64,000 bases of DNA from Nocardia sp. CDC159 (GCF_023740735.1 NZ_JAMRXH010000001.1:620001-684000); one strand, 5' to 3'. Counted from the first letter of the stretch, positions 8,654 through 17,868 are shown. Numbers and translations are program-made. Notes: generated by a model from the sequence alone, not told the origin.

Positions 8654-8690
8654 TCCGCCCGTCGACGATGGTGAATGATTCCGACTCGCG
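8604..8690 (-). pseudogene. SnoaL/NTF2-like protein, C-terminal remnant
   Basis: Minus-strand reading ends at a TGA (8604-8606) and gives ERWRESESFTIVDGRITA followed by SRFLFDRLPFQAS, which looks like the C-terminal strand pair of a SnoaL/NTF2-like protein. No intact upstream part is present. It overlaps the 3' end of the SagB-like gene and collides with a plus-strand sigma-factor remnant, so it is probably debris from rearrangement. Confidence 0.4.
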
Positions 8691-8869
8691 CCAACGCTCA
8701 ACCCGGCCTCGCCTGCTATGCCCGGCACGCGGGCGAGACGGCCTTCCGCGCCACCCGCCTGCTCGCGCTCACCTTGTCCGGCAACCGCATTCACGAGCTC
8801 GCCCATTTCCCGCCCGAACACGTCTTTTCCCGCTTCGGACTGCCGCCGGTGCATCCCGACCGCCCCTAG
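8675..8869 (+). pseudogene. ECF sigma factor C-terminal (SnoaL-like) remnant
   Basis: A 64-codon fragment: QPGLACYARHAG, then RLLALTLSGNRIHELAHF and VFSRFGLPPV. This matches the very end of SigG-like ECF sigma factors with a C-terminal SnoaL domain, where an FLDP...RFGLP ending is common. Sigma regions 2 and 4 are absent, so it cannot be a functional sigma factor. From 8870 to 8954 I see nothing. Confidence 0.5.
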
Positions 8870-8954
8870 GCCCCGCCGGTCGCGTCGAGCGCGCGCTGCG
8901 CCTGCGGCCGCGTGCAAGCCGCCGTCTTCGCGGACCGCTGCCGACCGGCCCGGC

Positions 8955-9434
8955 TCAGCGCGCGTTCCGGAACACCACCCAGCGCATCGCGCAGTACATG
9001 TACACCGCCTCACAGCCCCCGGCGAGGAAGCGGGCGAGGCGATAGTCCACCCCGAGGGCCGACAGGGCGGTGGAGACGCCGAGGATGAACGCCAGGTAGT
9101 TGATCACGACCACCACGACATACACCGCGAACTGCGGGCCCACCGGGGCGTGCGAGCGAAAGTTCAGCGTGCGGTTGGCCGCATAGCTCAGCGCGAACGC
9201 GCACGCGTAGGCCACCGTCACGGCGATCGGCAGCGGCACGCCCAGGCCGGTGCGCAGCAGCGTGAGCAGCAGCAGATCGAACCCGAAGGTGGCGCTGTTG
9301 ATCAGGACGAAGCCGAGGAAGGTCGGCGCGACGATCTTCGCCAGTCCGAACGGCAGCCGGGAGACCACCCATTCGCACCAGCGATGGAACTGTTCCACCG
9401 GCCGCACCCGACCGGCCCTCGCTTCGGCCCGCAC
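8955..9434 (-). CDS. GtrA-family membrane protein
   Basis: 159 residues with four hydrophobic segments: TFLGFVLINSATFGFDLLLL, PIAVTVAYACAFALSYAANR, QFAVYVVVVVINYLAFILGV and LAGGCEAVYMYCAMRWVVF. The NRTLNFRS and C-terminal WVVF positions are characteristic of GtrA/DPMS proteins, which help flip or handle polyprenyl-linked sugars for cell-envelope glycans. The GTG at 9434 has GGCAGG upstream; a GTG at about 9407 is an alternative. No glycosyltransferase is adjacent. Confidence 0.85.
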   Translation of the reverse strand: MRAEARAGRVRPVEQFHRWCEWVVSRLPFGLAKIVAPTFLGFVLINSATFGFDLLLLTLLRTGLGVPLPIAVTVAYACAFALSYAANRTLNFRSHAPVGPQFAVYVVVVVINYLAFILGVSTALSALGVDYRLARFLAGGCEAVYMYCAMRWVVFRNAR

Positions 9435-9492
9435 CCGGCCAACCTGCCAGCGGCGGGTGTCGGCACGGTGATCGGCGGGCGAACGCCCGGGG

Positions 9493-10881
9493 TCAGATCA
9501 GCGCCCACGCACTGGTGAGGGCGTGCCGCAGCGCCTGTTCCATCTCATCGAACTGGGTCTGCTCGCAGATCAGCGGCGGGGCCAGCTGGATGACCGGCTC
9601 GGCGCGGTCGTCGGCGCGGCAGTGCAGTCCGGCCTCGAACAGGGCATGGGAGACGTGGCCTTTCAGGATGCGAGTGGCGTCGGCGTCGGTGAACCGCTCC
9701 TTGGTCGCCTTGTCCTTGACCAACTCGACCGCGTAGAAGAATCCGGTGCCGCGCACATCGCCCACGATCGGCAGATCGTGCAGCTTCTCCAGGGTGGTAC
9801 GGAAGGCGTGCTCGTTGGCGCGCACGTGCTCGTAGAGCCCCTCCTGCTCGACGATGTCCAGATTGGCCAACGCCACCGCGCACGACACCGGATGCCCGCC
9901 GTAGGTCGAGCCGTGCAGGAAGGTCTGACCGTTGCGGAACGGCTCCATGATCCGGTCGCTGATCAGCACCGCGCCCAGCGGCGCGTAGCCGGAGGTCAAC
10001 CCCTTGGCGGTGGTGATGATGTCGGGCCGGTAGCCGAATCGGTCGGCGCCGAACTCATAGCCCAGTCGCCCGAAGGCGCAGATCACCTCGTCGGAGACGA
10101 GTAGCACGTCGTGGCGATCGCAGATCTCGCGCACCCGCTGGAAATAGCCGGGCGGCGGCACGAAACATCCGCCGGTGTTCTGCACCGGCTCGAGGAACAC
10201 CGCGGCCACCGTGTCCGCGCCCTCGAACACGATCGCCTCCTCGATCCGGTCCGCGGCCCAGCGGCCATAGGCCTCGTAGTCCTCGGCGTGCTCGGTGGCG
10301 CGGTAGAAGTTGGTGTGCGGCACGCGCTGGGTGCTGGGCACCAGCGGCTCGAAATCGGCCTTGGCACCGGGGATTCCGGTAATGGAGAGTGCGCCCATGG
10401 AGGTGCCGTGATAGGCCATCGAACGGCTGATCACCTTGTGCTTGGTGGGTTTTCCGGTCGCCTTGAAGTACTGGCGAATGAGTTTCCATGCGGTCTCGAC
10501 GGATTCGCCACCGCTGACGGTGAAAAACACCCGATTGAGATCCCCCGGCGCGGCCGCGGCCAGCCGCTCGGCCAGTTCGATCGCGGTCGGATGCGCGTAG
10601 CCCCACAGCGGAAAGTAGGCCAGCTCCTGCATCTGACGGGCCGCGGCGGTGGCCAGTTCGGTGCGGCCGTGACCGACCTGCACAGCGAAAAGCCCTGCCA
10701 GACCGTCCAAATAGCGCCTGCCGTGCGAGTCCCAGACGTAGGCGCCCTCGCCACGCACGATCACCGGGACGTCGTCGCCGGTCATCCCGGTGTGCGAGGT
10801 GAAGTGCAGGAACAGATTGTCGCGCACGACGCGCGCGTCGCGCTGGGCCTTGCTGGGGCGTAGTTCGATGATCTCGGTCAT
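9493..10881 (-). CDS. Class III PLP-dependent aminotransferase (polyamine/omega-amino acid type)
   Basis: 462 residues from the ATG at 10881, preceded by GAGGAG. Class III landmarks: WDSHGRRYLDGLAGLFAVQVGH, the PLP-phosphate loop VSGGESVETAWK, AYHGTSMGALS, the PLP aspartate in LLVSDEVICAFGR, and the Schiff-base lysine in IITTAKGLTSGYAPLG. The family includes putrescine-, beta-alanine- and other omega-amine:pyruvate transaminases. It is next to an Lrp/AsnC regulator and divergent from an aminobutyraldehyde-type dehydrogenase, APC permease and amine oxidase, which favours putrescine or a related diamine as donor. That is inference. Confidence 0.88.
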   Translation of the reverse strand: MTEIIELRPSKAQRDARVVRDNLFLHFTSHTGMTGDDVPVIVRGEGAYVWDSHGRRYLDGLAGLFAVQVGHGRTELATAAARQMQELAYFPLWGYAHPTAIELAERLAAAAPGDLNRVFFTVSGGESVETAWKLIRQYFKATGKPTKHKVISRSMAYHGTSMGALSITGIPGAKADFEPLVPSTQRVPHTNFYRATEHAEDYEAYGRWAADRIEEAIVFEGADTVAAVFLEPVQNTGGCFVPPPGYFQRVREICDRHDVLLVSDEVICAFGRLGYEFGADRFGYRPDIITTAKGLTSGYAPLGAVLISDRIMEPFRNGQTFLHGSTYGGHPVSCAVALANLDIVEQEGLYEHVRANEHAFRTTLEKLHDLPIVGDVRGTGFFYAVELVKDKATKERFTDADATRILKGHVSHALFEAGLHCRADDRAEPVIQLAPPLICEQTQFDEMEQALRHALTSAWALI

Positions 10882-11057
10882 GCGGCTCCTCGGGACGAGA
10901 CGACGCCGACGCCCCGGCGCACTGTCCGGCGGGGACGCCGACGCCTCGGTTATGCCACACCGCATCCCGATATCGCAACCGAATCCGTTGCCCAATCTGT
11001 GGCTTCGCCGCGAAAAATGATGCCTTTGGCGCATCTGCCTACGGATTCCGCAGTCGG

Positions 11058-11534
11058 CTACCGAGCACCCCACTGATAGGTCTGCTTGCGCAACTCGAGG
11101 TACATCATGATCTCGGCGCGCGCCACCCCGGGCAGCGTGCGCAACCGGTTGGAGACAAGATCCAGCAACTCCTTGTCGTCACCGCACACCGCCTCGCACA
11201 GCACGTCGTAGCGCCCGGCGCACTCCACCACGTAGGTGATCTCGTCCATCGCCGCCAGCGCGTCCGACACCGGCCGCAGCGGCCCGTCCACCGTGATGGC
11301 GATCATGGCCTGCCGAAACAGCCCCACCTGCAGGGGATCCGAGACCGCGACGATCTGGATCACCCCCGCATCCGACAGCCGCTGCACGCGCTGACGGACC
11401 GCGGCCTCCGACAGCCCCACGGCCTTGCCGATGGCCGCGTACGGCCGCCGCCCGTCCTCCTGCAACTGGGCGATGATCTGCTTGGCGATATCGTCGAGCA
11501 CGGGTGCGGACCGTGCCGATGCGGGCTCACTCAT
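11058..11534 (-). CDS. Lrp/AsnC-family transcriptional regulator
   Basis: 158 residues. N-terminal HTH: DDIAKQIIAQLQEDGRRPYA, then AIGKAVGLSEAAVRQRVQRL. The C-terminal RAM (effector-binding) domain includes FRQAMIAITVDG, DEITYVVECAGRYDV and the terminal GVARAEIMMYLEL. I chose ATG 11534 (GGCAGG nine bases upstream); an ATG at 11543 is possible. It sits between the aminotransferase (same strand) and the divergent dehydrogenase/permease/oxidase operon and probably controls both in response to an amino acid or amine. Confidence 0.9.
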   Translation of the reverse strand: MSEPASARSAPVLDDIAKQIIAQLQEDGRRPYAAIGKAVGLSEAAVRQRVQRLSDAGVIQIVAVSDPLQVGLFRQAMIAITVDGPLRPVSDALAAMDEITYVVECAGRYDVLCEAVCGDDKELLDLVSNRLRTLPGVARAEIMMYLELRKQTYQWGAR

Positions 11535-11592
11535 GCGTGCCATCCTGCCGCCCCCGAGGGCCGGAGACAACGCTTGCCCGCGGTCGCGGCAA

Positions 11593-11632
11593 CGAAATCC
11601 GTTTATCTTCATCGTTTTCGATGCGGATTTCG
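11593..11632. promoter_or_regulatory. Nested inverted repeat, candidate Lrp/AsnC operator
   Basis: Perfect 9-bp arms CGAAATCCG and CGGATTTCG (outer) enclose a second perfect repeat CATCG-TTTT-CGATG. It lies in the 217-bp gap between the divergent Lrp and aldehyde dehydrogenase genes. The position suits a binding site for the neighbouring regulator, although a transcript hairpin is also possible. Confidence 0.5.
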
Positions 11633-11751
11633 CAAGAGTTACAGAGTGTCTGCAAATCGGCTCGCTACCATACACTTCGGCAACCGACACCGCCGCACGG
11701 GTCGTCGAGACTGACAAAACACCAACAGCCGCATCACGTTTCGACAGATGG

Positions 11752-13194
11752 ATGGTGAAGTCCGTGCCGGATCCCACGCTGCAGAACTACATCGACGGTG
11801 AATTCGTGCCGTCCTCGGCCACCGCGACGATCGACCTGGTGAACCCCGTGGACGAGACCGTGGTCGGACGGGCGCCGATCGGCACGCCCGCCGATGTCGA
11901 CGCCGCCATGGCCGCGGCCGCGCGGGCCTTCGAGTCCTGGGGCCGCACCACGCCGGGTGCGCGCCAGCACGCGCTGCTGAAGCTGGCCGATGCCATCGAG
12001 GCGCACACCGACGAACTGGTGGCGGCCCAGTGCCGCAACACCGGCCAGCCCCGGGCGATCATCGCCACCGAGGAGATCGCGGTCAGCGCCGACGAGGTAC
12101 GGTTCTTCGCCGGGGCCGCGCGCATGCTCGAGGGCCGCCCGGCCGGTGAGTACATGTCCGGTTACACCTCCTATGTGCGGCGTGAGCCGATCGGCGTCGT
12201 GGGCCAGGTGACCCCCTGGAACTACCCGTTCATGATGGCGATCTGGAAGATCGGGCCCGCGCTCGCGGCCGGCAACACCGTCGTGCTCAAGCCCAGCGAC
12301 ACCACCCCCGAAAGCACCCTGGTGCTGGCCCGGTTGTCGAAAGGCATTCTGCCGGACGGGGTTTTCAATGTCGTGCTCGGCGATGCGAGCACGGGCGCGG
12401 CCGTCGTGAGCCATCCCACTCCAGGGCTGGTCTCGGTGACCGGCTCGGTGCGCGCCGGAATCGCGGTGGCCGGCGCCGCCGCACGCCAGCTCAAGCGCAC
12501 CCACCTCGAGCTCGGCGGCAAGGCCCCGGCAGTGGTCTTCCCCGATGTCGACATCCCCACCGCCGCCGACCGGATCGCGGAGGCGGCCTACTTCAACGCC
12601 GGTCAGGACTGCACCGCCGCGACCCGGGTGCTGGTGCACGAGTCGATCCACGATGAGCTGGTGGACGCCCTGGTGCGCAAGTCCGAGACCGTGCGCCCCG
12701 GCCCGCCGGACGATCCGGACACCGGCTACGGTCCGCTCAACAACCGCAACCACTTCGAGGCGGTGCTGGGCAAACTGGCCGCGCTGCCGCCGCACGCCAA
12801 GGTCCGCACGGGCGGCGGGCGCCTCGGCGACCGCGGCTTCTTCCTCGCGCCGACCGTCGTCACCGATGTGCGCCAGGACGATTCGATCGTGCAGGAGGAG
12901 ACCTTCGGCCCGGTGCTGACCGTGCAGCCGTTTCGCACCGAGGACGAGGCGATCGCCCTGGCCAACGGCGTGCGCTACGGCCTGGCCGCCAGTGTCTGGA
13001 CCCGCGACCACGTCCGCGCCGAACGGTTCACTCGCGCACTGGATTTCGGTGCCGTCTGGATCAACTGCCACATCCCGTTCGTGGCCGAGATGCCGCACGG
13101 CGGGTTCAAGTACTCCGGATACGGCAAGGACCTGTCGGCCTACAGCGTCGAGGAGTACACGCGCGTCAAGCACGTGATGAGCTGTCACGACTGA
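11752..13194 (+). CDS. Aldehyde dehydrogenase, gamma-aminobutyraldehyde-type
   Basis: 480 residues, standard ALDH length. Start ATG 11752, with a GTG at 11764 as alternative. Motifs: VTPWNYPFMMAIWKIGPALA (substrate/NAD region), KPSDTTPESTL, GSVRAGIAVA (nucleotide loop), the catalytic Glu in LELGGKAP and the catalytic Cys in FNAGQDCTAATR. The aminobutyraldehyde-dehydrogenase-like FNAGQDCTAATR and its neighbours (APC permease 8 bp downstream, amine oxidase, Lrp regulator, class III aminotransferase) suggest it oxidises the aldehyde produced when putrescine or a related amine is deaminated. Confidence 0.87.
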   Translation: MVKSVPDPTLQNYIDGEFVPSSATATIDLVNPVDETVVGRAPIGTPADVDAAMAAAARAFESWGRTTPGARQHALLKLADAIEAHTDELVAAQCRNTGQPRAIIATEEIAVSADEVRFFAGAARMLEGRPAGEYMSGYTSYVRREPIGVVGQVTPWNYPFMMAIWKIGPALAAGNTVVLKPSDTTPESTLVLARLSKGILPDGVFNVVLGDASTGAAVVSHPTPGLVSVTGSVRAGIAVAGAAARQLKRTHLELGGKAPAVVFPDVDIPTAADRIAEAAYFNAGQDCTAATRVLVHESIHDELVDALVRKSETVRPGPPDDPDTGYGPLNNRNHFEAVLGKLAALPPHAKVRTGGGRLGDRGFFLAPTVVTDVRQDDSIVQEETFGPVLTVQPFRTEDEAIALANGVRYGLAASVWTRDHVRAERFTRALDFGAVWINCHIPFVAEMPHGGFKYSGYGKDLSAYSVEEYTRVKHVMSCHD

Positions 13195-13201
13195 GGCGAA
13201 C

Positions 13202-14710
13202 ATGAGCAAGACCACCACCGCGCCCGACTTTCTCGACAAGGGTCTGGCGACGGGCAAGATCGGCACGCTCGCCGGAGCGGTGCTCGGAATCTCCTGCGTC
13301 GCACCGGGTTACACGCTCACCACCAGCATCGGCCTGATCGTGGCCGCGGTCGGGCTGAAGATGCCCGCCATCTTCCTGGCCGGTTTCGTGCCGATGTTCC
13401 TCACCGCCTACGCCTATCGCGAACTCAACTCCCGCATGCCCGACTGCGGGGCCTCGTTCACGTGGTCCACCAGGGCGTTCGGGCCCTATGCCGGATGGAT
13501 GTGCGGGTGGGGCATGGTGATGGCCAGCATCCTCGTGCTGTCGAATATCGCCTCGATCGCGGTCGGCTTCTTCTACCTGTTCCTGGCGCGGCTGTTCGAC
13601 CGGCCCGAGCTCGCCGAACTGGGGCACAACAAGGTCGTCGACATCGTGTCGACGCTGACCTTCCTGGCGGTGAGCATGGCCGTCGCCGGGCGCGGGATCA
13701 CCACCAGTCGGCGCGTGCAGTACGCGCTGGTCGGATTCCAGATGGTCGTGCTGGTGGTCTTCGCCGTCACCGCGCTGGCGCACGTCGGCGCCGCGGACGC
13801 GCCCGCCGGAGCACGGATCGAGCCGGACTGGTTCAATCCCTTCACCGGGCTCACCCTGGGCGCGTTCACCGTCGGGGTCACCGGCTCGATCTTCGCCTTC
13901 TGGGGCTGGGACACCTGCCTGACGCTCGGCGAGGAGTCCAAGGATCCGCGCCGGGTGCCCGGCCGGGCCGGACTGCTGTGCGTGCTGTCGATCCTGTGCA
14001 CCTATGTACTGCTGTCGGTGGCGGTGCTGGCGTACGCCGGAATCGGCGACAGCGGGGTGGGTTTGGGCAACCCGGCCAACGCCGACAATGTCTTCGGCGC
14101 ACTCGCCGAGCCGGTGCTCGGCCGGTGGGGCGGACCGCTGTTGCTGCTGGCGATCCTGGCCTCCTCGGTGGCCAGCCTGCAGACCACCTTCCTGCCCGCC
14201 GCGCGGACCATGCTCGCGATGGGCGTGTACGGGGCGTTCCCGAAGCGCTTCGCCGCGGTGCATCCGCGCTTCCGGGTGCCCTCCTACGGCACCGTGATCG
14301 CCGGGGTGGTCACCGGCGCGTTCTACACGACCGTGACGCTGCTGTCGGAGCACGCGCTCATGGATACCGTTGCGGCACTGGGGATCATGATCTGCTGGTA
14401 CTACGGCATCACCGCCTTCGCCTGCGTTTGGCTGCTGCGCGGGCGGCGCCCGGCCGGGCCGCGCGAGGCGGTGCTCACCCGGATCTTTCCGCTGCTGGGC
14501 GGGGCGATGCTGCTGGTGGTGTTCGTGGTGTCGGTGCGCGAGAGCATGGATCCCGCCAATGGTTCGGGCGCGGCGATCGGCGGCGTCGGGCTGGTGTTCT
14601 TCATGGGCTTCGGGATGTTGCTGCTGGGCGCGGTGCTGATGCTGGTGATGCGCCGGGCACATCCCGCATTCTTCCGCGACGAGTTGCCGATTCCGGCCGA
14701 GCAGGATTGA
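13202..14710 (+). CDS. APC-family amino acid/polyamine permease
   Basis: 502 residues with about twelve hydrophobic segments. The first, GAVLGISCVAPGYTLTTSIG, carries the unwound Gly-rich substrate motif of APC transporters. GASFTWSTRAFGPYAGWMCGW and the FAFWGWDTCLTLGEESKDP loop are typical of the family. It starts 8 bp after the dehydrogenase stop and is followed 9 bp later by the amine oxidase, so it probably imports the amine that this operon degrades. Confidence 0.88.
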   Translation: MSKTTTAPDFLDKGLATGKIGTLAGAVLGISCVAPGYTLTTSIGLIVAAVGLKMPAIFLAGFVPMFLTAYAYRELNSRMPDCGASFTWSTRAFGPYAGWMCGWGMVMASILVLSNIASIAVGFFYLFLARLFDRPELAELGHNKVVDIVSTLTFLAVSMAVAGRGITTSRRVQYALVGFQMVVLVVFAVTALAHVGAADAPAGARIEPDWFNPFTGLTLGAFTVGVTGSIFAFWGWDTCLTLGEESKDPRRVPGRAGLLCVLSILCTYVLLSVAVLAYAGIGDSGVGLGNPANADNVFGALAEPVLGRWGGPLLLLAILASSVASLQTTFLPAARTMLAMGVYGAFPKRFAAVHPRFRVPSYGTVIAGVVTGAFYTTVTLLSEHALMDTVAALGIMICWYYGITAFACVWLLRGRRPAGPREAVLTRIFPLLGGAMLLVVFVVSVRESMDPANGSGAAIGGVGLVFFMGFGMLLLGAVLMLVMRRAHPAFFRDELPIPAEQD

Positions 14711-14718
14711 GCGAACAT

Positions 14719-16392
14719 ATGCCACGCACTCCCATGTTCCGGCTGATCCGCCGGACGGTCGCCGAGCACGCCGGAGCCGGACGACTCGGCATGCCGGTGC
14801 CGGAATTCCGGCAGGCCCGCGCGGCCGAGGCGCTGCCCACCCTGAGTCGGCGCGGGCTGTTCCGGCTCGGCGCGGCCCTGGGCGGGGCGGCCGCGCTGAA
14901 CGCCGCCGCGGGGCGCCGCCCGGCCCTCGCACGGGCCGCCGAGCAACCGCGTATCGCCGTCGTGGGCGGCGGAATCGCCGGTCTCACAGCGGCATTGACC
15001 CTGGCCGACGCCGGGCTCGCCGCCACCGTCTACGAGGCGAGCGACCGGGTGGGCGGGCGGATGCGCTCCGAGCCGAACTACTGGGACGGCGGCCAGGTCA
15101 GCGAATACGGCGGGGAGGCAATAGATTCCGGACACACCACCATCCGCGAGCTGTGTGCCCGCTTCGGGCTGCCGCTGACCGACACGCGCGCGGCCGCGCC
15201 GCCGGACAGCGACGATGTGCTGTTCTTCGAGGGCCGCTACCAGTCCCGCGACGCCTTCGTCGCCGACTTCCAGCCGGTGTATCACGCGCTGCGCGCGGAT
15301 CTGGCCGCGGCCGGACCCGACTCCCCCACCTGGGACCGCGCCACACCCGCGGCGATCGCGCTGAGCAATATGAGTCTGGCCGAATGGCTTTCGACCCGGG
15401 TGCCGGGCGGCTACGCCTCCTGGATCGCGCGGTATCTCGACGACGCCTACGTCGTCGAGTACGGCCTGCCCACCGCCGCGCAGACCGCGTTGAATCTGGT
15501 CTATCTGATGGGCCCCGACGCCGACCCGGACGATCCGCAGGTGTGGAGCGCCTCCGACGAGCGCTATGAGATCACCGGCGGCAATCAGCGCCTGCCCGAG
15601 GCGATCGCCGCCGCTCTGCCCGGCGAGACGATCCGGCACGGCTGGCGGCTCGAGGCCATCACCCGCGACGGTGCGGGCACCCAGACCCTGACCTTCGACG
15701 ACCGCGGCACCCGCCGCACCGTCGTCGCCGATCACACCATCCTGACGCTGCCGATCTCGATACTGAAGCGCATCGACTACCGCGGCGCCGGATTCGATCC
15801 GCTACTGACACAGTCGATTTCGGCGCTGGCTATGGGCAGCTGCACCAAGCTGAACATGCAGTTCACCAGCCGCGCCTGGGTCGGACGCGGCCCCTGGCCG
15901 GGGGTGTCGAACGGTATGAGCTTCACCGACGTGGGCTACCAGCAGATCTGGGACGCCACCGCCGGACAGCCCGGTGCGCACGGCATCGCGATCCAGTACG
16001 GCGGGGGACTGGACACCCTCAAATACCTCACCGCCACGCCGTTCGTCACCGCCCCCGACCCCGCCGTGCGGCTCGCGGTCGACATCGTCCTACCGCAATT
16101 CGAGCGGGTGGTCCCCGGCATCACGTCGCTGTGGAACGGCAAGGCCACCCTGTCCGCCTGGCATCTGGATCCGAATTCCCTCGGGGCCTACAGCTGCTAT
16201 CCACCCGGCTACTGTCACCGCTTCGCCGGATACGAGGGCATGCGCCAGGGCAATATTCACCTGGCGGGCGAACACACCTCCGTCGAATCGCAGGGATATA
16301 TGAACGGCGGCGCGGAAACGGGCATTCGCGCGGCGCGCGAAATCCTCGCCGACCTCGGCCTCAGCACTTCTTCCACGCGAAATGGTAGGTAG
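14719..16392 (+). CDS. Exported flavin monoamine oxidase
   Basis: 557 residues. After about 40 residues a twin-arginine signal (SRRGLFRLGAALGGAAAL) predicts Tat export of a folded flavoprotein. The FAD dinucleotide site is RIAVVGGGIAGLTAALTLAD with GGRMRSEP following. The C-terminal flavin site is GNIHLAGEHTSVESQGYMNG. Such enzymes oxidise primary amines or amino acids to aldehyde/oxo acid, ammonia and H2O2. As the last gene of the dehydrogenase-permease operon it may supply the aldehyde outside the membrane, a curious split with a cytoplasmic dehydrogenase. The 3' end overlaps the convergent DUF4360 gene by 32 bp. Confidence 0.87.
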   Translation: MPRTPMFRLIRRTVAEHAGAGRLGMPVPEFRQARAAEALPTLSRRGLFRLGAALGGAAALNAAAGRRPALARAAEQPRIAVVGGGIAGLTAALTLADAGLAATVYEASDRVGGRMRSEPNYWDGGQVSEYGGEAIDSGHTTIRELCARFGLPLTDTRAAAPPDSDDVLFFEGRYQSRDAFVADFQPVYHALRADLAAAGPDSPTWDRATPAAIALSNMSLAEWLSTRVPGGYASWIARYLDDAYVVEYGLPTAAQTALNLVYLMGPDADPDDPQVWSASDERYEITGGNQRLPEAIAAALPGETIRHGWRLEAITRDGAGTQTLTFDDRGTRRTVVADHTILTLPISILKRIDYRGAGFDPLLTQSISALAMGSCTKLNMQFTSRAWVGRGPWPGVSNGMSFTDVGYQQIWDATAGQPGAHGIAIQYGGGLDTLKYLTATPFVTAPDPAVRLAVDIVLPQFERVVPGITSLWNGKATLSAWHLDPNSLGAYSCYPPGYCHRFAGYEGMRQGNIHLAGEHTSVESQGYMNGGAETGIRAAREILADLGLSTSSTRNGR

Positions 16393-17020
16393 TCTTGATA
16401 TTTCCGTCCGTGGAATCCATGGTGATGAAGCTGGTGGTCTTCTTCGGATCCGACGTCCCGGCGCTCACGCGCAACTCGGTATTGATATTGAAGTCGCGCA
16501 TCTGCCCACACGGTTCGTAGACAATCGCATCGACCTCGGTGGTGTCGGTCTGCTGCCAGTCGTCGTCCATGGGGCCTTGGAACGCGTGGTCGACGAACTG
16601 GGTGGGCGAATTGCCCTGGAAGTAATAGCGCGCCCGTTCCAGGGCGGTCGCCCCGCGTTCCAGATGTGCGAAGCCGCGGTAGTCCGCCGACGCTATGCCG
16701 TAGGTGAAGCCCTGGGGCACATGCACTCTCAGCCCGATCTGGCAGTTCTTGCGGAAATCGGTCGGACCGGCCCCCACTCCCACCTGGGCCGTGTACGCGC
16801 TGTAGGTCACCGTGAACGCCTCGTTGTCCGGCGATACCGCCACGGCCGCGGTGCCCTGCGGGCAGCCGGTCCCATTGACGGTGACGACATCGATGACGAT
16901 CCGGTCCGGCGGCGGGGGCGTGCCCCAGGAGGGGGTCGGCGCACCGGAAGCCGGTGCGCACGCCATCGGAACGGCGAACGCGAAAAGCGCAGCGCCGATG
17001 GCGGCGAACTTCTTGTCCAT
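16361..17020 (-). CDS. Secreted DUF4360-family protein (copy A)
   Basis: 219 residues from ATG 17020 with GGAGGAAAT upstream. Signal peptide, then the DUF4360 pattern: VNGTGCPQGTAAVAVSPDN, FRKNCQIGLRVHVPQGFTYG, DYRGFAHLERG, YFQG and a C-terminal Cys after FAWKK. Four conserved cysteines suggest two disulfides. The family is secreted and of unknown function. A closely similar copy lies 189 bp upstream. The stop overlaps the 3' end of the amine oxidase gene on the other strand. Confidence 0.85.
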   Translation of the reverse strand: MDKKFAAIGAALFAFAVPMACAPASGAPTPSWGTPPPPDRIVIDVVTVNGTGCPQGTAAVAVSPDNEAFTVTYSAYTAQVGVGAGPTDFRKNCQIGLRVHVPQGFTYGIASADYRGFAHLERGATALERARYYFQGNSPTQFVDHAFQGPMDDDWQQTDTTEVDAIVYEPCGQMRDFNINTELRVSAGTSDPKKTTSFITMDSTDGNIKTTYHFAWKKC

Positions 17021-17208
17021 GATTTCCTCCGATACTCCGGTAGCAGACCTACCGCACTTCAGACACATTCACTGTAAGCACGGCGTCATGGCACCGAAAC
17101 CCCTACTGACACAGCCCATTTCACGTTTCCACCGATAAGCACGGCATCGGTGGGCGGCCGCCGAAAATACGCTCCGACGGCCCGCCGCACGGTCTGGTTT
17201 CGGGGTGT

Positions 17209-17868
17209 TCAGCACCGCTTCCACGCGAAGCGATAGGTCGTGTTGACACTGCCGTTCGTGGAATCCATGGTGATGTAGCTCGTACCCGCCTCCGCGTTCG
17301 AGCCGCCGGTCTTCACCCGCAACTGGGTGTTGATATTGAAATCGCGGGTCCGCCCGCAGGGCTGATACACGATCTCCGCGATATCGGTGGTATCGGTGAC
17401 CTGCCAGTCGTCGTGCATGGGACCGTTGAAGCCATGGTCGACGAATTCGGTGGCCGAATCGCCCTGGAAGTAGTACCTGGCCAATTCCAGCGCACTCGCC
17501 CCGGGCTCGAGGTGCGCGAAACCGCGGTAGGTCGCCGAGGCGATGCCGTAGGTGAAGCCCTGCGGGACGTGGACCTGCAGCACGATCTGGCAGAACTTGC
17601 GGAAATCGGTGGGCGCCGCGTCACCACCGGCCCGCGCGGTGAACCGGTCGTAGGCCACGCGGAAGGAGGTGTTGTCCTCGGAAACCCACACCCGGGCCGT
17701 GCCCTGCGGACATCCGGAGCCGTTGACGGTCACGACGTCGATGGTGATCTTGCCGGGTGGTGGGGAATCGGTCCGGTCGACCGCGGGGACACCGGTCGCC
17801 GGGGAAGCGGACAGCGGGAGAGCGAAGGCGAACAGGGCGGCGCCGAAGGCGGCCAACTTCTTGTACAT
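17209..17868 (-). CDS. Secreted DUF4360-family protein (copy B)
   Basis: 219 residues, the same length as copy A and very similar: VNGSGCPQGTARVWVSEDN, FRKFCQIVLQVHVPQGFTYG, TYRGFAHLEPG, YFQGDSATEFVDH and a terminal RFAWKRC. The pair clearly arose by tandem duplication. The N-terminus is a signal peptide (ALFAFALPLSASPA). Each gene has its own spacer (188 bp between them), so they may be transcribed separately. Function unknown. Confidence 0.85.
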   Translation of the reverse strand: MYKKLAAFGAALFAFALPLSASPATGVPAVDRTDSPPPGKITIDVVTVNGSGCPQGTARVWVSEDNTSFRVAYDRFTARAGGDAAPTDFRKFCQIVLQVHVPQGFTYGIASATYRGFAHLEPGASALELARYYFQGDSATEFVDHGFNGPMHDDWQVTDTTDIAEIVYQPCGRTRDFNINTQLRVKTGGSNAEAGTSYITMDSTNGSVNTTYRFAWKRC

